From Chloracidobacterium sp. UBA3360 (GTDB lineage Bacteria > Acidobacteriota > Blastocatellia > Pyrinomonadales > Pyrinomonadaceae), in NCBI GenBank assembly GCA_002360555.1, contig DEQS01000105.1, positions 46,687-89,104 on the forward strand: a stretch of 42,418 nucleotides of DNA, in the 5' to 3' direction. Below the pieces are notes generated by a model. The model searched no databases. It was not told the origin of the DNA and was given only the letters and a program-made list of their open reading frames with translations. This document shows positions 31,823-39,827 of the stretch, piece after piece. Every line of letters starts with the position of its first letter. Positions within the stretch are counted from its first letter, which is position 1. The position numbers were made by a program, and so were the translations under genes.

Positions 31823-34078
31823 ATGACCACTATCACCGCAGAGATCGTCGAACAGCACGGACTGAAACCTGACGAATACGAAAAGATCAAGGAATTGATG
31901 GGCCGCGAGCCTAATCTGACAGAGCTTGGCGTATTTAGCGTGATGTGGTCAGAGCATTGCTCGTACAAATCTTCGCGTGTGCATCTCAAACGTCTGCCGG
32001 TCACCGGCCCGCGCGTGATAGTTCCCCCGGGTGAGAACGCCGGCGTCGTCGATATTGGCGACGACTGGTGCGTTGCGTTCAAGGTCGAGTCGCACAATCA
32101 CCCCAGCTTTATCGAACCTTTCCAAGGCGCCGCAACCGGCGTCGGCGGCATCTTACGTGACGTTTTTACAATGGGAGCAAGGCCGATCGCCGCGATGAAT
32201 TCGCTTCGCTTCGGGCCCCTCGGTGATGAAAAGAACGGCAATCGCAACAAGTCAATTTTAAAGGGCTGTGTCGAAGGCATCGGCCATTACGGCAATTGTT
32301 TTGGCGTGCCGACTGTCGGCGGTGAGGTCGTTTTTGATGAATCTTACAGCCTAAATCCGCTCGTCAACGCCTTTGCTCTTGGTCTCGTCCGTAAAGACCA
32401 GATCTTTTTTGGCAAAGCGTCCGGCATCGGCAATCCGGTACTTTATGCTGGTGCCAAAACCGGCCGCGACGGCATCCACGGTGCGACAATGGCGTCGGCT
32501 GAGTTTGACGACGAAGCGCTCGAAAAGCGCCCGACGGTTCAGGTTGGCGACCCTTTCCTAGAAAAACTACTACTCGAAGCATGTCTCGAAGCGATGCGTT
32601 CGGGCGCGATCAAAGGCATTCAGGATATGGGAGCAGCGGGGCTGACATCGTCGTCGGTCGAAATGGCCGCACGCGCGGGAACCGGACTTGAGATCGACCT
32701 TACACTCGTACCGCAGCGTGAGACGGGCATGACAGCTTACGAAATGCTGTTGTCTGAGTCGCAAGAGCGGATGCTCATCGTCGCCCGCGAGGGACGCGAA
32801 AAAGAGGTCGTCGAGATCTTTGCGAAATGGGACCTCGATTGCGTCGTCATCGGCAAAGTCGTCGAGGGCGACCGGCTCAAGATCATGCACAACGGCGTGC
32901 TCGAAGCCGATCTGCCCGTTCTTGCTCTTACTGACGAAGCACCGAAATATAACAGGCCGATGACGGCAGTTGATAGTGGAGGGTTGAGAGTTGAGAGGGC
33001 AAAAACTATCAACTTTCCACTATCAACTATCAACTGCAACGACGCCTTGCGTCAGTTGCTCGCCTCCCCCAATATTTGCTCAAAGCGTTGGGTCTATGAG
33101 CAGTACGACACGATGGTCCGTACCAATACAGCTATTTTACCCGGTGCGGACGCGGCCGTGGTTCGGGTAAAGGAAACGCGGCGTGCGATCGCGATGTGCC
33201 TTGATGGCAATGGCAAATTTACCGCGATAAACGCCTACCAGGGAGCCAAACTCGCCGTTGCCGAAGCCGCACGCAATGTAGTTTGCGTCGGGGCTAAGCC
33301 GATTGCGGTCACTAATTGTCTCAACTTTGCCTCACCTGAACGGCCCGAAGTAATGCGATCATTCTCGGACGTGATCGACGGGATGAAAGAGGCTTGTGAG
33401 TCATTCGAAACGCCGGTCGTGTCCGGCAATGTGTCGTTTTATAACGAGACCGATGGCCGCGGCATATTGCCGACACCTGTGATCGGCATGGTCGGTTTGA
33501 TCGAGGACACACGCAAGCTTGTCACACATGGCTTTAAGAACGAGGGTGACATCATCGCCGTTCTCGGGACAACGCGCGACGACCTTGCTGCTAGTGAATA
33601 CGCTCAAACGATCGCCGGACTCTCGACCGATCAGTTTATCGCAAATGGAATCTGTCCCACCGTTGACCTCGATCAGGAAAAGCACGTGCAGGAAACGCTG
33701 CTCAAACTGATCGACCAATGTCTCGTTAATTCTGCCCACGATTGCTCTGACGGTGGCCTTGCCGTCACGATCGCCGAGAGTTGTTTTTCATCGCTCGGCC
33801 GCAACGCTATCGGTGCCGAGATCGCCATGATCGACCGCGAACTGTCGCACGAGGCTGACCTTTTTGGTGAAACTCCGTCACGCATTGTCATCAGTTTTGC
33901 CCGCGAAAACGAAGCGAGGATCCGTGAACTGGCTGGCGACTGTCCAATGACCGAGCTTGGTTGGGTGACCGGCGATACGCTAAACATCTCGATCAACGGC
34001 GAAGCCGTCATCTCGACAGCGGTCGGCGATCTCGAATCCGCATGGCGTGATGCCCTGAAGAATCGCCTCGAAACTTAA
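31823..34078 (+). CDS. purL: Phosphoribosylformylglycinamidine synthase II
   Basis: A 751-aa 'small' PurL, which converts FGAR to FGAM with ATP and ammonia from PurQ, usually in a complex with PurS. Motifs seen include L-G-V-F-S-V-M-W-S-E-H-C-S-Y-K-S at the N-terminus, K-V-E-S-H-N-H-P-S, A-T-G-V-G-G-I-L-R-D, G-I-Q-D-M-G-A-A-G-L-T and, in the second half, S-G-N-V-S-F-Y-N-E-T and H-D-C-S-D-G-G-L-A. Between the halves, residues about 381-405 (S-G-G-L-R-V-E-R-A-K-T-I-N-F-P-L) are encoded by an inverted repeat (32966-33037), a likely in-frame insertion in a linker. hemW follows nine bases on. Confidence 0.97.
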   Translation: MTTITAEIVEQHGLKPDEYEKIKELMGREPNLTELGVFSVMWSEHCSYKSSRVHLKRLPVTGPRVIVPPGENAGVVDIGDDWCVAFKVESHNHPSFIEPFQGAATGVGGILRDVFTMGARPIAAMNSLRFGPLGDEKNGNRNKSILKGCVEGIGHYGNCFGVPTVGGEVVFDESYSLNPLVNAFALGLVRKDQIFFGKASGIGNPVLYAGAKTGRDGIHGATMASAEFDDEALEKRPTVQVGDPFLEKLLLEACLEAMRSGAIKGIQDMGAAGLTSSSVEMAARAGTGLEIDLTLVPQRETGMTAYEMLLSESQERMLIVAREGREKEVVEIFAKWDLDCVVIGKVVEGDRLKIMHNGVLEADLPVLALTDEAPKYNRPMTAVDSGGLRVERAKTINFPLSTINCNDALRQLLASPNICSKRWVYEQYDTMVRTNTAILPGADAAVVRVKETRRAIAMCLDGNGKFTAINAYQGAKLAVAEAARNVVCVGAKPIAVTNCLNFASPERPEVMRSFSDVIDGMKEACESFETPVVSGNVSFYNETDGRGILPTPVIGMVGLIEDTRKLVTHGFKNEGDIIAVLGTTRDDLAASEYAQTIAGLSTDQFIANGICPTVDLDQEKHVQETLLKLIDQCLVNSAHDCSDGGLAVTIAESCFSSLGRNAIGAEIAMIDRELSHEADLFGETPSRIVISFARENEARIRELAGDCPMTELGWVTGDTLNISINGEAVISTAVGDLESAWRDALKNRLET
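32966..33037. repeat. Inverted repeat inserted within purL
   Basis: Left arm gcagttgatagtgga (32966-32980), right arm tccactatcaac then tatcaactgc (33016-33037), with related gttgagagttgagag units between. It keeps the frame and adds about 24 low-complexity residues. It resembles the intergenic repeats at 4697 and 5641. Confidence 0.8.
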
Positions 34079-34087
34079 CCCGTCTCA

Positions 34088-35209
34088 ATGTCAGCCGGCA
34101 TCTATCTACACATACCATTTTGCAAATCCCGCTGCTCGTACTGCGATTTTGCAACCGATGTCTGGCGTAGCAGCAATGCGGTTGAGCGGTATGTTGATGC
34201 GATCTGTTCTGAAGTTCGAAATTCGAAATTTGAAATTCGAAATTTGGCCGACACCATCTATTTCGGGGGCGGCACTCCTTCGTTATTGAATCCTGCACAA
34301 ATCGAAAAGATCCTAAACTCAGTACTCTCTGAGTTCTCTGTGGCTAACGAATGCGAGATCACGATGGAGATGAATCCGGCGACGGTCACACCCGAATCGC
34401 TCGCCGCGTATCGTGCGTTAGGTGTAAATCGTGCCAGCTTTGGAGTTCAGACGTTTGACGACCGTGCGCTCAAACTGCTCGCCCGCGGCCATGATGCAAA
34501 TGATGCTCGTCTGACATTTAAGATGCTTCGAGATGCCGGTTTTGATAATGTCAGCTTTGACCTGATCGCCGGACTGCCCGGTCAGACGCTTGATGTATGG
34601 CAGCGCAATCTTGCCGAGGCCATCGCGATGTCGCCGGAGCATTTGTCGCTGTATCTGCTTGAGATCCACGAAGGCACGCCGCTTGCGGAGCAGCTTCGCA
34701 GCAACCGCCAACCACAACCCGATCCGGAACTTGCGGCCGAGATGTACGAGGTGATGCTCGACCGCCTCTCCGCCGCGGGATACAAGCAATACGAGATCTC
34801 AAACTTTAGCAAACCCGGCTACGAGTCCCGCCACAACTCGAAATACTGGACGCTCGACCCGGTTTTTGGTTTTGGAGTTTCGGCACACTCTTTTGATGGT
34901 GAACAGCGATACGCAAATGAGCGAGACACGGCCAAATATGTCGAGTTGATAGGAAACCGAGCCTCGACGGAAAATTACCGAGAGACTATCGACATCGCCT
35001 CTGAGTATGTTTTCCTTGGGCTTAGGCTCGAGAACGGTATTGACCTTAGGCAATACCGAGAGCGGTTTGGCAAAGATCTGCTAGCAAGATATCGCGACGA
35101 GATAGAACTCCTGCGGGACAGCGGCCTGGTCGAGATCGCCGACGATCGAATAAAGCTTACCCGCAAGGGCAAGCTCTATTCGAACGAGGTATTTGCTGTG
35201 TTTGTTTAG
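34088..35209 (+). CDS. hemW: HemW-like radical SAM heme chaperone
   Basis: A 373-aa radical SAM protein, formerly called oxygen-independent coproporphyrinogen oxidase-like. HemW binds heme and a [4Fe-4S] cluster and delivers heme to target proteins. The cluster cysteines are C12-x3-C16-x2-C19 (F-C-K-S-R-C-S-Y-C-D-F), which lacks the extra cysteine of true HemN. Also seen are F-G-G-G-T-P-S-L-L, F-G-V-Q-T-F-D and the C-terminal HemN-C-like domain. Two segments (residues about 42-53 and 77-87) are encoded by low-complexity repeats. Its stop overlaps the convergent nucleotidase stop by four bases. Likely cotranscribed with purL. Confidence 0.93.
   Translation: MSAGIYLHIPFCKSRCSYCDFATDVWRSSNAVERYVDAICSEVRNSKFEIRNLADTIYFGGGTPSLLNPAQIEKILNSVLSEFSVANECEITMEMNPATVTPESLAAYRALGVNRASFGVQTFDDRALKLLARGHDANDARLTFKMLRDAGFDNVSFDLIAGLPGQTLDVWQRNLAEAIAMSPEHLSLYLLEIHEGTPLAEQLRSNRQPQPDPELAAEMYEVMLDRLSAAGYKQYEISNFSKPGYESRHNSKYWTLDPVFGFGVSAHSFDGEQRYANERDTAKYVELIGNRASTENYRETIDIASEYVFLGLRLENGIDLRQYRERFGKDLLARYRDEIELLRDSGLVEIADDRIKLTRKGKLYSNEVFAVFV
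34211..34246. repeat. Low-complexity repeat inside hemW
   Basis: Alternating ttcgaaattcgaaatt and tgaaattcgaaatttgg, self-complementary. It encodes E-V-R-N-S-K-F-E-I-R-N-L before the conserved D-T-I-Y-F-G-G-G-T. A second repeat-like stretch (tactctctgagttctctgtg, about 34323-34342) encodes V-L-S-E-F-S-V. Confidence 0.65.
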
Positions 35210-36714
35210 TTGATACGAGTGATCCGATTTTCGGTGCCCGGGGCGATCGTCGAGTTTGGCTCAGAGCGGATCGCTTTTTCAAAAACATCCGAATCCTTTG
35301 GCGCGGTTGCCGCGTCGGTCAGTATCTTGCCCTCTTTCAGCATAGTATAACCGTCGCCGCCGCGTGAAACTAGAAAATCTGACGTGGCGATCGTATAGTT
35401 GGTTGACTCGACCACTCTCTTACCCGAAACAAATGCCTCGACGACACGCTTGCCAGCTGGTTTTTTGGGGTCGTAGCTAAAAGTCAGGCCGCTGATCTGC
35501 GGAAATCTGCCGGGCTCGTTATCTTCGCCGGGGCCGCTGCGGGCGACGCCGTGTTCGATGATCTGCATTAGCAGTTTGCCCGAAACCTCAACCTTTACGA
35601 TCGGATTGTTAAAGGGAAGTATCGACAGCACATCGCGTTTTGTCAGCGGGCCGGGCTCGTAGGTCATATCGGCACGGATCGAACCGCCGTTCACAAAACC
35701 GATATCGGCGTTAACCGCATTGCGGTAAGCGTCAGCGATAAAATTACCAATATTGGTTTCCCTTTGCCGGTTCGATTGCGACAAGGCGTCGAGCTGAACG
35801 GATGTCGCTCCGACCTTAACCGCCAGTTTTTCGAGCAACGGTTTGTACTTTTCATAGACCGGGGCAAACTCCGGTGCGTCAGCGATCTTATCTGTGACGG
35901 GTACGATCTCCCAATCGAGCCCGACAAACTCTTTGGTTACCGCGTCAAAATTCAGGTTAAATTTGCCCATCTCACGTGCATCGGCCGTCATCTTGAATAT
36001 CGGCGTGCGGTTCGACGACGATTGCAGCAGTGTGTGTTCGTGGCCGCCGAGGATCAGGTCGATGTCGGCACATTTTGCAAGCTGTTTGTCCTGTGCCATC
36101 GACAAATGCGTTAGTGCGATAACGGCATTGACCTTGCCTTTTTTACGTATATCTTTGACGATCTTTTTTGCTGTCGAGCAAAAATCAGCGACGTTGAGCG
36201 TATCGTCCATTGACGAAGTTTGCTTGGTTTCGGGCAGCAGCAGCCCGATAAAACCGATCTTCACGCCCGCAAACTCTTTCACAACGTACGGCGGAGTATT
36301 CGCAAAGATCTTTCCCGTTTTTACCTCGATCACATTTGCTCCGAGCCATGTAAATTTTGACTCTTTCATGCGGTCGAGCAGCTCTTGGGTTTTGATGTCG
36401 AATTCGTGATTTCCAAAAACTGCTAGATCAATGCCTAGCGCGTTCCAAGCGTCGATCATCTGCCCGCCCTTGTAGGTGCGGGTTTCGACAGACGGCGAGA
36501 GCGTGTCGCCGCCGAGCGTAAAAATGGTGTAAGGGTTCTTTGCGAGAGCCGCTTTCTTAAGCGTTAACAGCCGTGCAAGCCCGCCGCGTGTGCCGCCATC
36601 GACCGGAGCAAACTGATAGACGTCGTTGACGTGCAATATCGTGACGCGGATGTTCTGGCCAAACGCCGTTGCCGACAATAACAGGATAAAAGCTATCGAT
36701 AAATACCGTTTCAT
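35206..36714 (-). CDS. Secreted 5'-nucleotidase/UshA-like metallophosphoesterase
   Basis: A 502-aa exported enzyme. After a signal peptide (about 1-19) comes the metallophosphoesterase domain with the metal motifs H-V-N-D-V-Y (in place of the usual DxH), L-G-G-D-T-L-S-P-S, F-G-N-H-E-F-D and L-G-G-H-E-H-T. The C-terminal nucleotidase domain (from about 315) has N-F-I-A-D-A-Y-R, N-G-G-S-I-R-A-D and S-R-G-G-D-G-Y. It likely hydrolyses periplasmic nucleotides or related phosphoesters. Its ATG overlaps the kynA stop (ATGA), so the two are translationally coupled. Confidence 0.92.
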   Translation of the reverse strand: MKRYLSIAFILLLSATAFGQNIRVTILHVNDVYQFAPVDGGTRGGLARLLTLKKAALAKNPYTIFTLGGDTLSPSVETRTYKGGQMIDAWNALGIDLAVFGNHEFDIKTQELLDRMKESKFTWLGANVIEVKTGKIFANTPPYVVKEFAGVKIGFIGLLLPETKQTSSMDDTLNVADFCSTAKKIVKDIRKKGKVNAVIALTHLSMAQDKQLAKCADIDLILGGHEHTLLQSSSNRTPIFKMTADAREMGKFNLNFDAVTKEFVGLDWEIVPVTDKIADAPEFAPVYEKYKPLLEKLAVKVGATSVQLDALSQSNRQRETNIGNFIADAYRNAVNADIGFVNGGSIRADMTYEPGPLTKRDVLSILPFNNPIVKVEVSGKLLMQIIEHGVARSGPGEDNEPGRFPQISGLTFSYDPKKPAGKRVVEAFVSGKRVVESTNYTIATSDFLVSRGGDGYTMLKEGKILTDAATAPKDSDVFEKAIRSEPNSTIAPGTENRITRIN

Positions 36715-37493
36715 ATAGTCAGGTGCGTTCTCGCTTCCCAGATCTCCGGGAAAAATTTCTTGCTAAGTGTGGTCATTAGATAGCCCACGCCCTCGCTTCC
36801 GCCGGTGCCACGTTTCATGCCCAGCATCCGTTCGACCATCAGGATGTGGTTGTATCGCCAAGAGATGATCAGCTCGTCATGCTCGATCAGCAGATCTTGC
36901 ATATTGTAAAGCTCGGCGTGTTTCTCGGGATGAGTAAGGATCTCGACCGTTGCGGCGACACGATCTTCGTGCGTTTCGACCGCAAATTCGCTGCGCGACA
37001 CAAGAGCCCAAAATGCGTCCGCCAGCGACGGCTCGTTAAATCGCCGTGTCAGCCGCTCGTATGCAAATTCGTCTCGTCTGAACGTCGCGAGGATCTTTTC
37101 GTCCTTAGCACCCGATGCAAACTCCAACTCGCGAAACTGCATCGACTGAAAACCGCTTGCCGGATTGAGCTTGTCGCGAAATTCCAAAAAGCCGATCGGT
37201 GCCATCGATTCGAGGACGTGGATCTGCGTGACCAGTATCCGCTCGATCGAAACGACACCTCGCAGCGCGTGATTCGCCCTAAACATCCGCCCCTCGTCAA
37301 GCCATTTTATCGTTGCATCCAGCTCGTGCAGGATCTGTTTGAACCACAGCTCGTACGTCTGGTGGATGATTATAAAGAGCAGTTCGTCGTGGCTGACCGG
37401 GTCCGAGAGCGTCTGCTGTAGCTTGAGCAGGTCGGGGACCTTGAGATATTCGTTGTAAGAAAGCAGGCTGTCCTGGCCGTATTCGGATGCCAT
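36711..37493 (-). CDS. kynA: Tryptophan 2,3-dioxygenase
   Basis: A 260-aa heme enzyme that opens the indole ring of L-tryptophan to N-formylkynurenine, the first step of the kynurenine pathway. Family blocks are visible: L-S-Y-N-E-Y-L-K-V-P, F-I-I-I-H-Q-T-Y-E-L-W-F-K-Q-I-L-H-E (substrate pocket), W-R-Y-N-H (heme-ligand His region) and the C-terminal G-T-G-G-S-E-G-V-G-Y-L loop. Length fits. No other kynurenine gene is in the window. It is followed by a UshA-like nucleotidase with an ATGA overlap; no promoter was identified in the 330-nt upstream gap for this strand. Confidence 0.96.
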   Translation of the reverse strand: MASEYGQDSLLSYNEYLKVPDLLKLQQTLSDPVSHDELLFIIIHQTYELWFKQILHELDATIKWLDEGRMFRANHALRGVVSIERILVTQIHVLESMAPIGFLEFRDKLNPASGFQSMQFRELEFASGAKDEKILATFRRDEFAYERLTRRFNEPSLADAFWALVSRSEFAVETHEDRVAATVEILTHPEKHAELYNMQDLLIEHDELIISWRYNHILMVERMLGMKRGTGGSEGVGYLMTTLSKKFFPEIWEARTHLTI

Positions 37494-37592
37494 AATTTTT
37501 GTTCCAAAGGGCTGAAAATATGGCTTTATCTTCGGTTATTGCGGTATTTATGTCAATTTTCAGCGAAAACTGCCAAATTGCCCAAAAATGTC

Positions 37593-37621
37593 TTGACACC
37601 AACTCAATATTTGGTTAAATT
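37593..37621 (+). promoter_or_regulatory. Candidate promoter of the cold-shock gene with a direct-repeat motif
   Basis: ttgaca (37593-37598), a 17-nt spacer and taaatt (37616-37621) make a good -35/-10 pair about 210 nt before the csp start. The motif tttggttaaattt (37610-37622) recurs as tttggttagattt at 37688-37700, and the second copy overlaps a ctaac/gttag dyad. The 37494-37831 gap holds no other gene. The long leader resembles those of known cold-shock mRNAs. Confidence 0.55.
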
Positions 37622-37831
37622 TCCTTTCGTCTATCAAACACAATTAAAAAAAGGCTGAGGATCTTGTAGTTTAAGGTCAACCTAACTTTTGGTTAGATTT
37701 AGTGCGACATAGATTTTTCGACTGCACACGTTTGCCGCATCCCGGATGACGGCAGCGGTTGTAGTTTTGTTTTCTGTCCGCCCGCAGCGGATCAGAATTT
37801 TGAAGGAAGTTTCAGGAGGATTACAGAAGTG

Positions 37832-38041
37832 ATGTCAAAAGCTATCGGCAAGGTCAAATGGTTTAATAACGCCAAAGGCTACGGTTTTATCGAGCAGCCC
37901 GGCGAACAGGATATTTTCGTGCATTACAGCGCCATCAGCGGTGACGGCTATAAGACCTTGATCCAAGGGGACGAAGTAGAATTTGAGGTAACAAACGGCC
38001 CCAAAGGCCCGCAGGCAGAAAACGTCGCAAAAGTCGCTTGA
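37832..38041 (+). CDS. Cold-shock protein (CspA family)
   Basis: A 69-aa single cold-shock domain that binds single-stranded RNA/DNA. RNP1 is K-G-Y-G-F-I and RNP2 is D-I-F-V-H-Y, with the typical start G-K-V-K-W-F-N and end P-Q-A-E-N-V. A strong aggagga (37814-37820) precedes it. A GTG at 37829, adding one residue, has slightly better spacing and is an alternative start. It is monocistronic, with its own candidate promoter and a clear terminator. Confidence 0.96.
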   Translation: MSKAIGKVKWFNNAKGYGFIEQPGEQDIFVHYSAISGDGYKTLIQGDEVEFEVTNGPKGPQAENVAKVA

Positions 38042-38063
38042 GACTTCAATGTCTGAACCAAAT

Positions 38064-38097
38064 AAAAAAGCGAACGCCGTAAGGGGTTCGCTTTTTT
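38064..38097. terminator. Bidirectional rho-independent terminator after csp
   Basis: 12-bp stem aaaaaagcgaac/gttcgctttttt with a 10-nt loop and a T-run on each strand's 3' side. It ends one base before the stop codon of the convergent coiled-coil gene and serves both. Confidence 0.9.
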
Positions 38098-38098
38098 G

Positions 38099-38419
38099 TT
38101 ACATCAGGTCTAGACCCTTGGCTTTTAGAGTTCGCCTCCAGAGCTCGCGGTACGAGGTAAAGCGGGCGACCAGCATGTTGAATTGGTACCGCTGGGCGTA
38201 CGATAGATTGCGGTTGTCGGCGATCCGTTTGATGTTTGAATCGAGCCGGGCACGGGCCTCAAGCGGCGGACGTTTGGTCGTGCCGTTAAAATAGATATCA
38301 AAATCGATCTTGAGTTTTCGTATGTCGTCCTCAAGGCGCGACAGCTGTTTGTCGAGGTCGGCCGCATCGTCCTTTATTGCACGTATATCTCTATATAACT
38401 TGTTGCCAATTAATGCCAT
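38099..38419 (-). CDS. Small coiled-coil protein, unknown function
   Basis: A 106-aa charged protein. The first half is a probable coiled coil (D-I-R-A-I-K-D-D-A-A-D-L-D-K-Q-L and on to about residue 36). The second half is helical and basic (R-L-D-S-N-I-K-R-I-A-D-N-R-N, Y-R-E-L-W-R-R-T-L-K). No signal peptide, TM helix or catalytic motif. I do not recognise the family. It shares a terminator with csp and lies downstream of serC on the same strand, with a weak hairpin between. Confidence 0.65.
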   Translation of the reverse strand: MALIGNKLYRDIRAIKDDAADLDKQLSRLEDDIRKLKIDFDIYFNGTTKRPPLEARARLDSNIKRIADNRNLSYAQRYQFNMLVARFTSYRELWRRTLKAKGLDLM

Positions 38420-38447
38420 TGTCGAAATTACCTCAGGCGGGAAGAGA

Positions 38448-38465
38448 AAGGGCAGAACAGCCCTT
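38448..38465 (-). terminator. Weak terminator-like hairpin after serC
   Basis: 6-bp stem aagggc/gccctt with a 6-nt loop. On the minus strand it is followed by the T-rich tctcttcc. It may partly separate serC from the coiled-coil gene. Confidence 0.4.
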
Positions 38466-38525
38466 ACTTTAAAGAAATCTATAAAGCGGCACGATTTCCA
38501 AAGATATTATGGTTTGGGGTGGAAG

Positions 38526-39614
38526 TTAGCCGTTTCGGTGAGCGAAATCCTGCATAAAATCAACCAGGGCAGTCACGCCTTCGCGGGGGAATGCGTTGTA
38601 GATCGACGCGCGGATGCCCCCAACTGAGCGGTGGCCTTTTAGCCCGTCGAGCCCGGCGGCGGTAGCCTCCGCGCAAAATTGTTTTTCGAGGTCTTCGGAC
38701 GGCAGACGAAATGTGACATTCATCAGCGACCTCGCGGCCCGGTCCGCGTGGCCGGCATAATAACCGTCGCTGGCGTCGATAGCGTTATAGAGTATTGCCG
38801 CTTTTTCCTGATTCTTAACTTCCATTGCCGCCACGCCGCCTTGCTCTCTGAGCCATTCGCAAACGAGGCTGATCAGATAGATGCCCCATGTATTCGGCGT
38901 ATTTAGCATCGAGCCGTTTTCGGCTAGCAGTCGATAATCGAGCATCGAATGTTGATTTTCCGGCACTTGGGCTACGAGATCATCGCGGATGATAACGAGT
39001 GTGACGCCGCTCGGGCCGATATTTTTTTGGGCTCCGGCGTAGATCAACGCGCTTTCCCGAACATTTATCGGTTTCGAGAGTATGTTTGATGAGGCATCGC
39101 AAACGACAGGCACGCCGCCGCCATCGAGATCGTACTTGAACTCGACACCCTCGATCGTTTCGTTAGATGTGTAATGGACGTATTTGGCACCCGGTCTAAA
39201 ATTCAATTCCGTTTCTGCAGGCACCGACTTAAAACCGTGTTCGGCTGACGAATAAATAACATTTGCCGTCCCGCAACGCTTTGCTTCTTTTAGGGCTTTT
39301 TTGCCCCAAGCACCGGTGATGACGTAGTCGGCAGTTTCGTCCGCACGCAAAAAATTGAGAGGTATCATCGAAAACTGCAGCGTCGCCCCGCCCTGTAAGA
39401 AAAGGATGCGGTAATTGTCCGGCACCGACAGCAGATCGCGGATACCTTGCTCGGCCGATGCGAGTATCGCCTCAAAGGGTTTCGAACGATGGCTGATCTC
39501 CATCACGCTCATGCCAATACCACCGAGCGAGAGCAGCTCTTCCCGGGCCTTTTCGAGTACCGGAACGGGCAGGATCGCCGGCCCGGCACTAAAATTGTAG
39601 ATCTTGTCTGTCAT
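38526..39614 (-). CDS. serC: Phosphoserine aminotransferase
   Basis: A 362-aa PLP enzyme (class V fold) that makes 3-phosphoserine from 3-phosphohydroxypyruvate with glutamate; it also serves pyridoxine synthesis in some bacteria. It starts at ATG 39614 (a TTG three bases upstream is an alternative). Typical motifs are N-F-S-A-G-P-A-I-L-P at the start, H-R-S-K-P-F, F-L-Q-G-G-A-T-L-Q-F, T-S-N-E-T-I-E-G-V and the PLP-lysine site Y-A-G-A-Q-K-N-I-G-P. The end R-A-S-I-Y-N-A-F is also conserved. serA/serB are not in the window. Confidence 0.97.
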   Translation of the reverse strand: MTDKIYNFSAGPAILPVPVLEKAREELLSLGGIGMSVMEISHRSKPFEAILASAEQGIRDLLSVPDNYRILFLQGGATLQFSMIPLNFLRADETADYVITGAWGKKALKEAKRCGTANVIYSSAEHGFKSVPAETELNFRPGAKYVHYTSNETIEGVEFKYDLDGGGVPVVCDASSNILSKPINVRESALIYAGAQKNIGPSGVTLVIIRDDLVAQVPENQHSMLDYRLLAENGSMLNTPNTWGIYLISLVCEWLREQGGVAAMEVKNQEKAAILYNAIDASDGYYAGHADRAARSLMNVTFRLPSEDLEKQFCAEATAAGLDGLKGHRSVGGIRASIYNAFPREGVTALVDFMQDFAHRNG

Positions 39615-39827
39615 CAAAACTCCAAAACAAATTGAACAAAATCGAATGGTTAAGATATCACACAGGCGTCAATTTTTGAATTTTGTAGAATTAGCTGCAA
39701 CCTCATCAAATATTGTCGAATTTTCTCGGCAATTGCGTTAGAATAAGAAAAATAACGAACTCCTTTTAGTCGTATGGCATCATATCTGAGCCATTACGGC
39801 TGTTCGAAAGTTTCTCGGAGGAATCTA

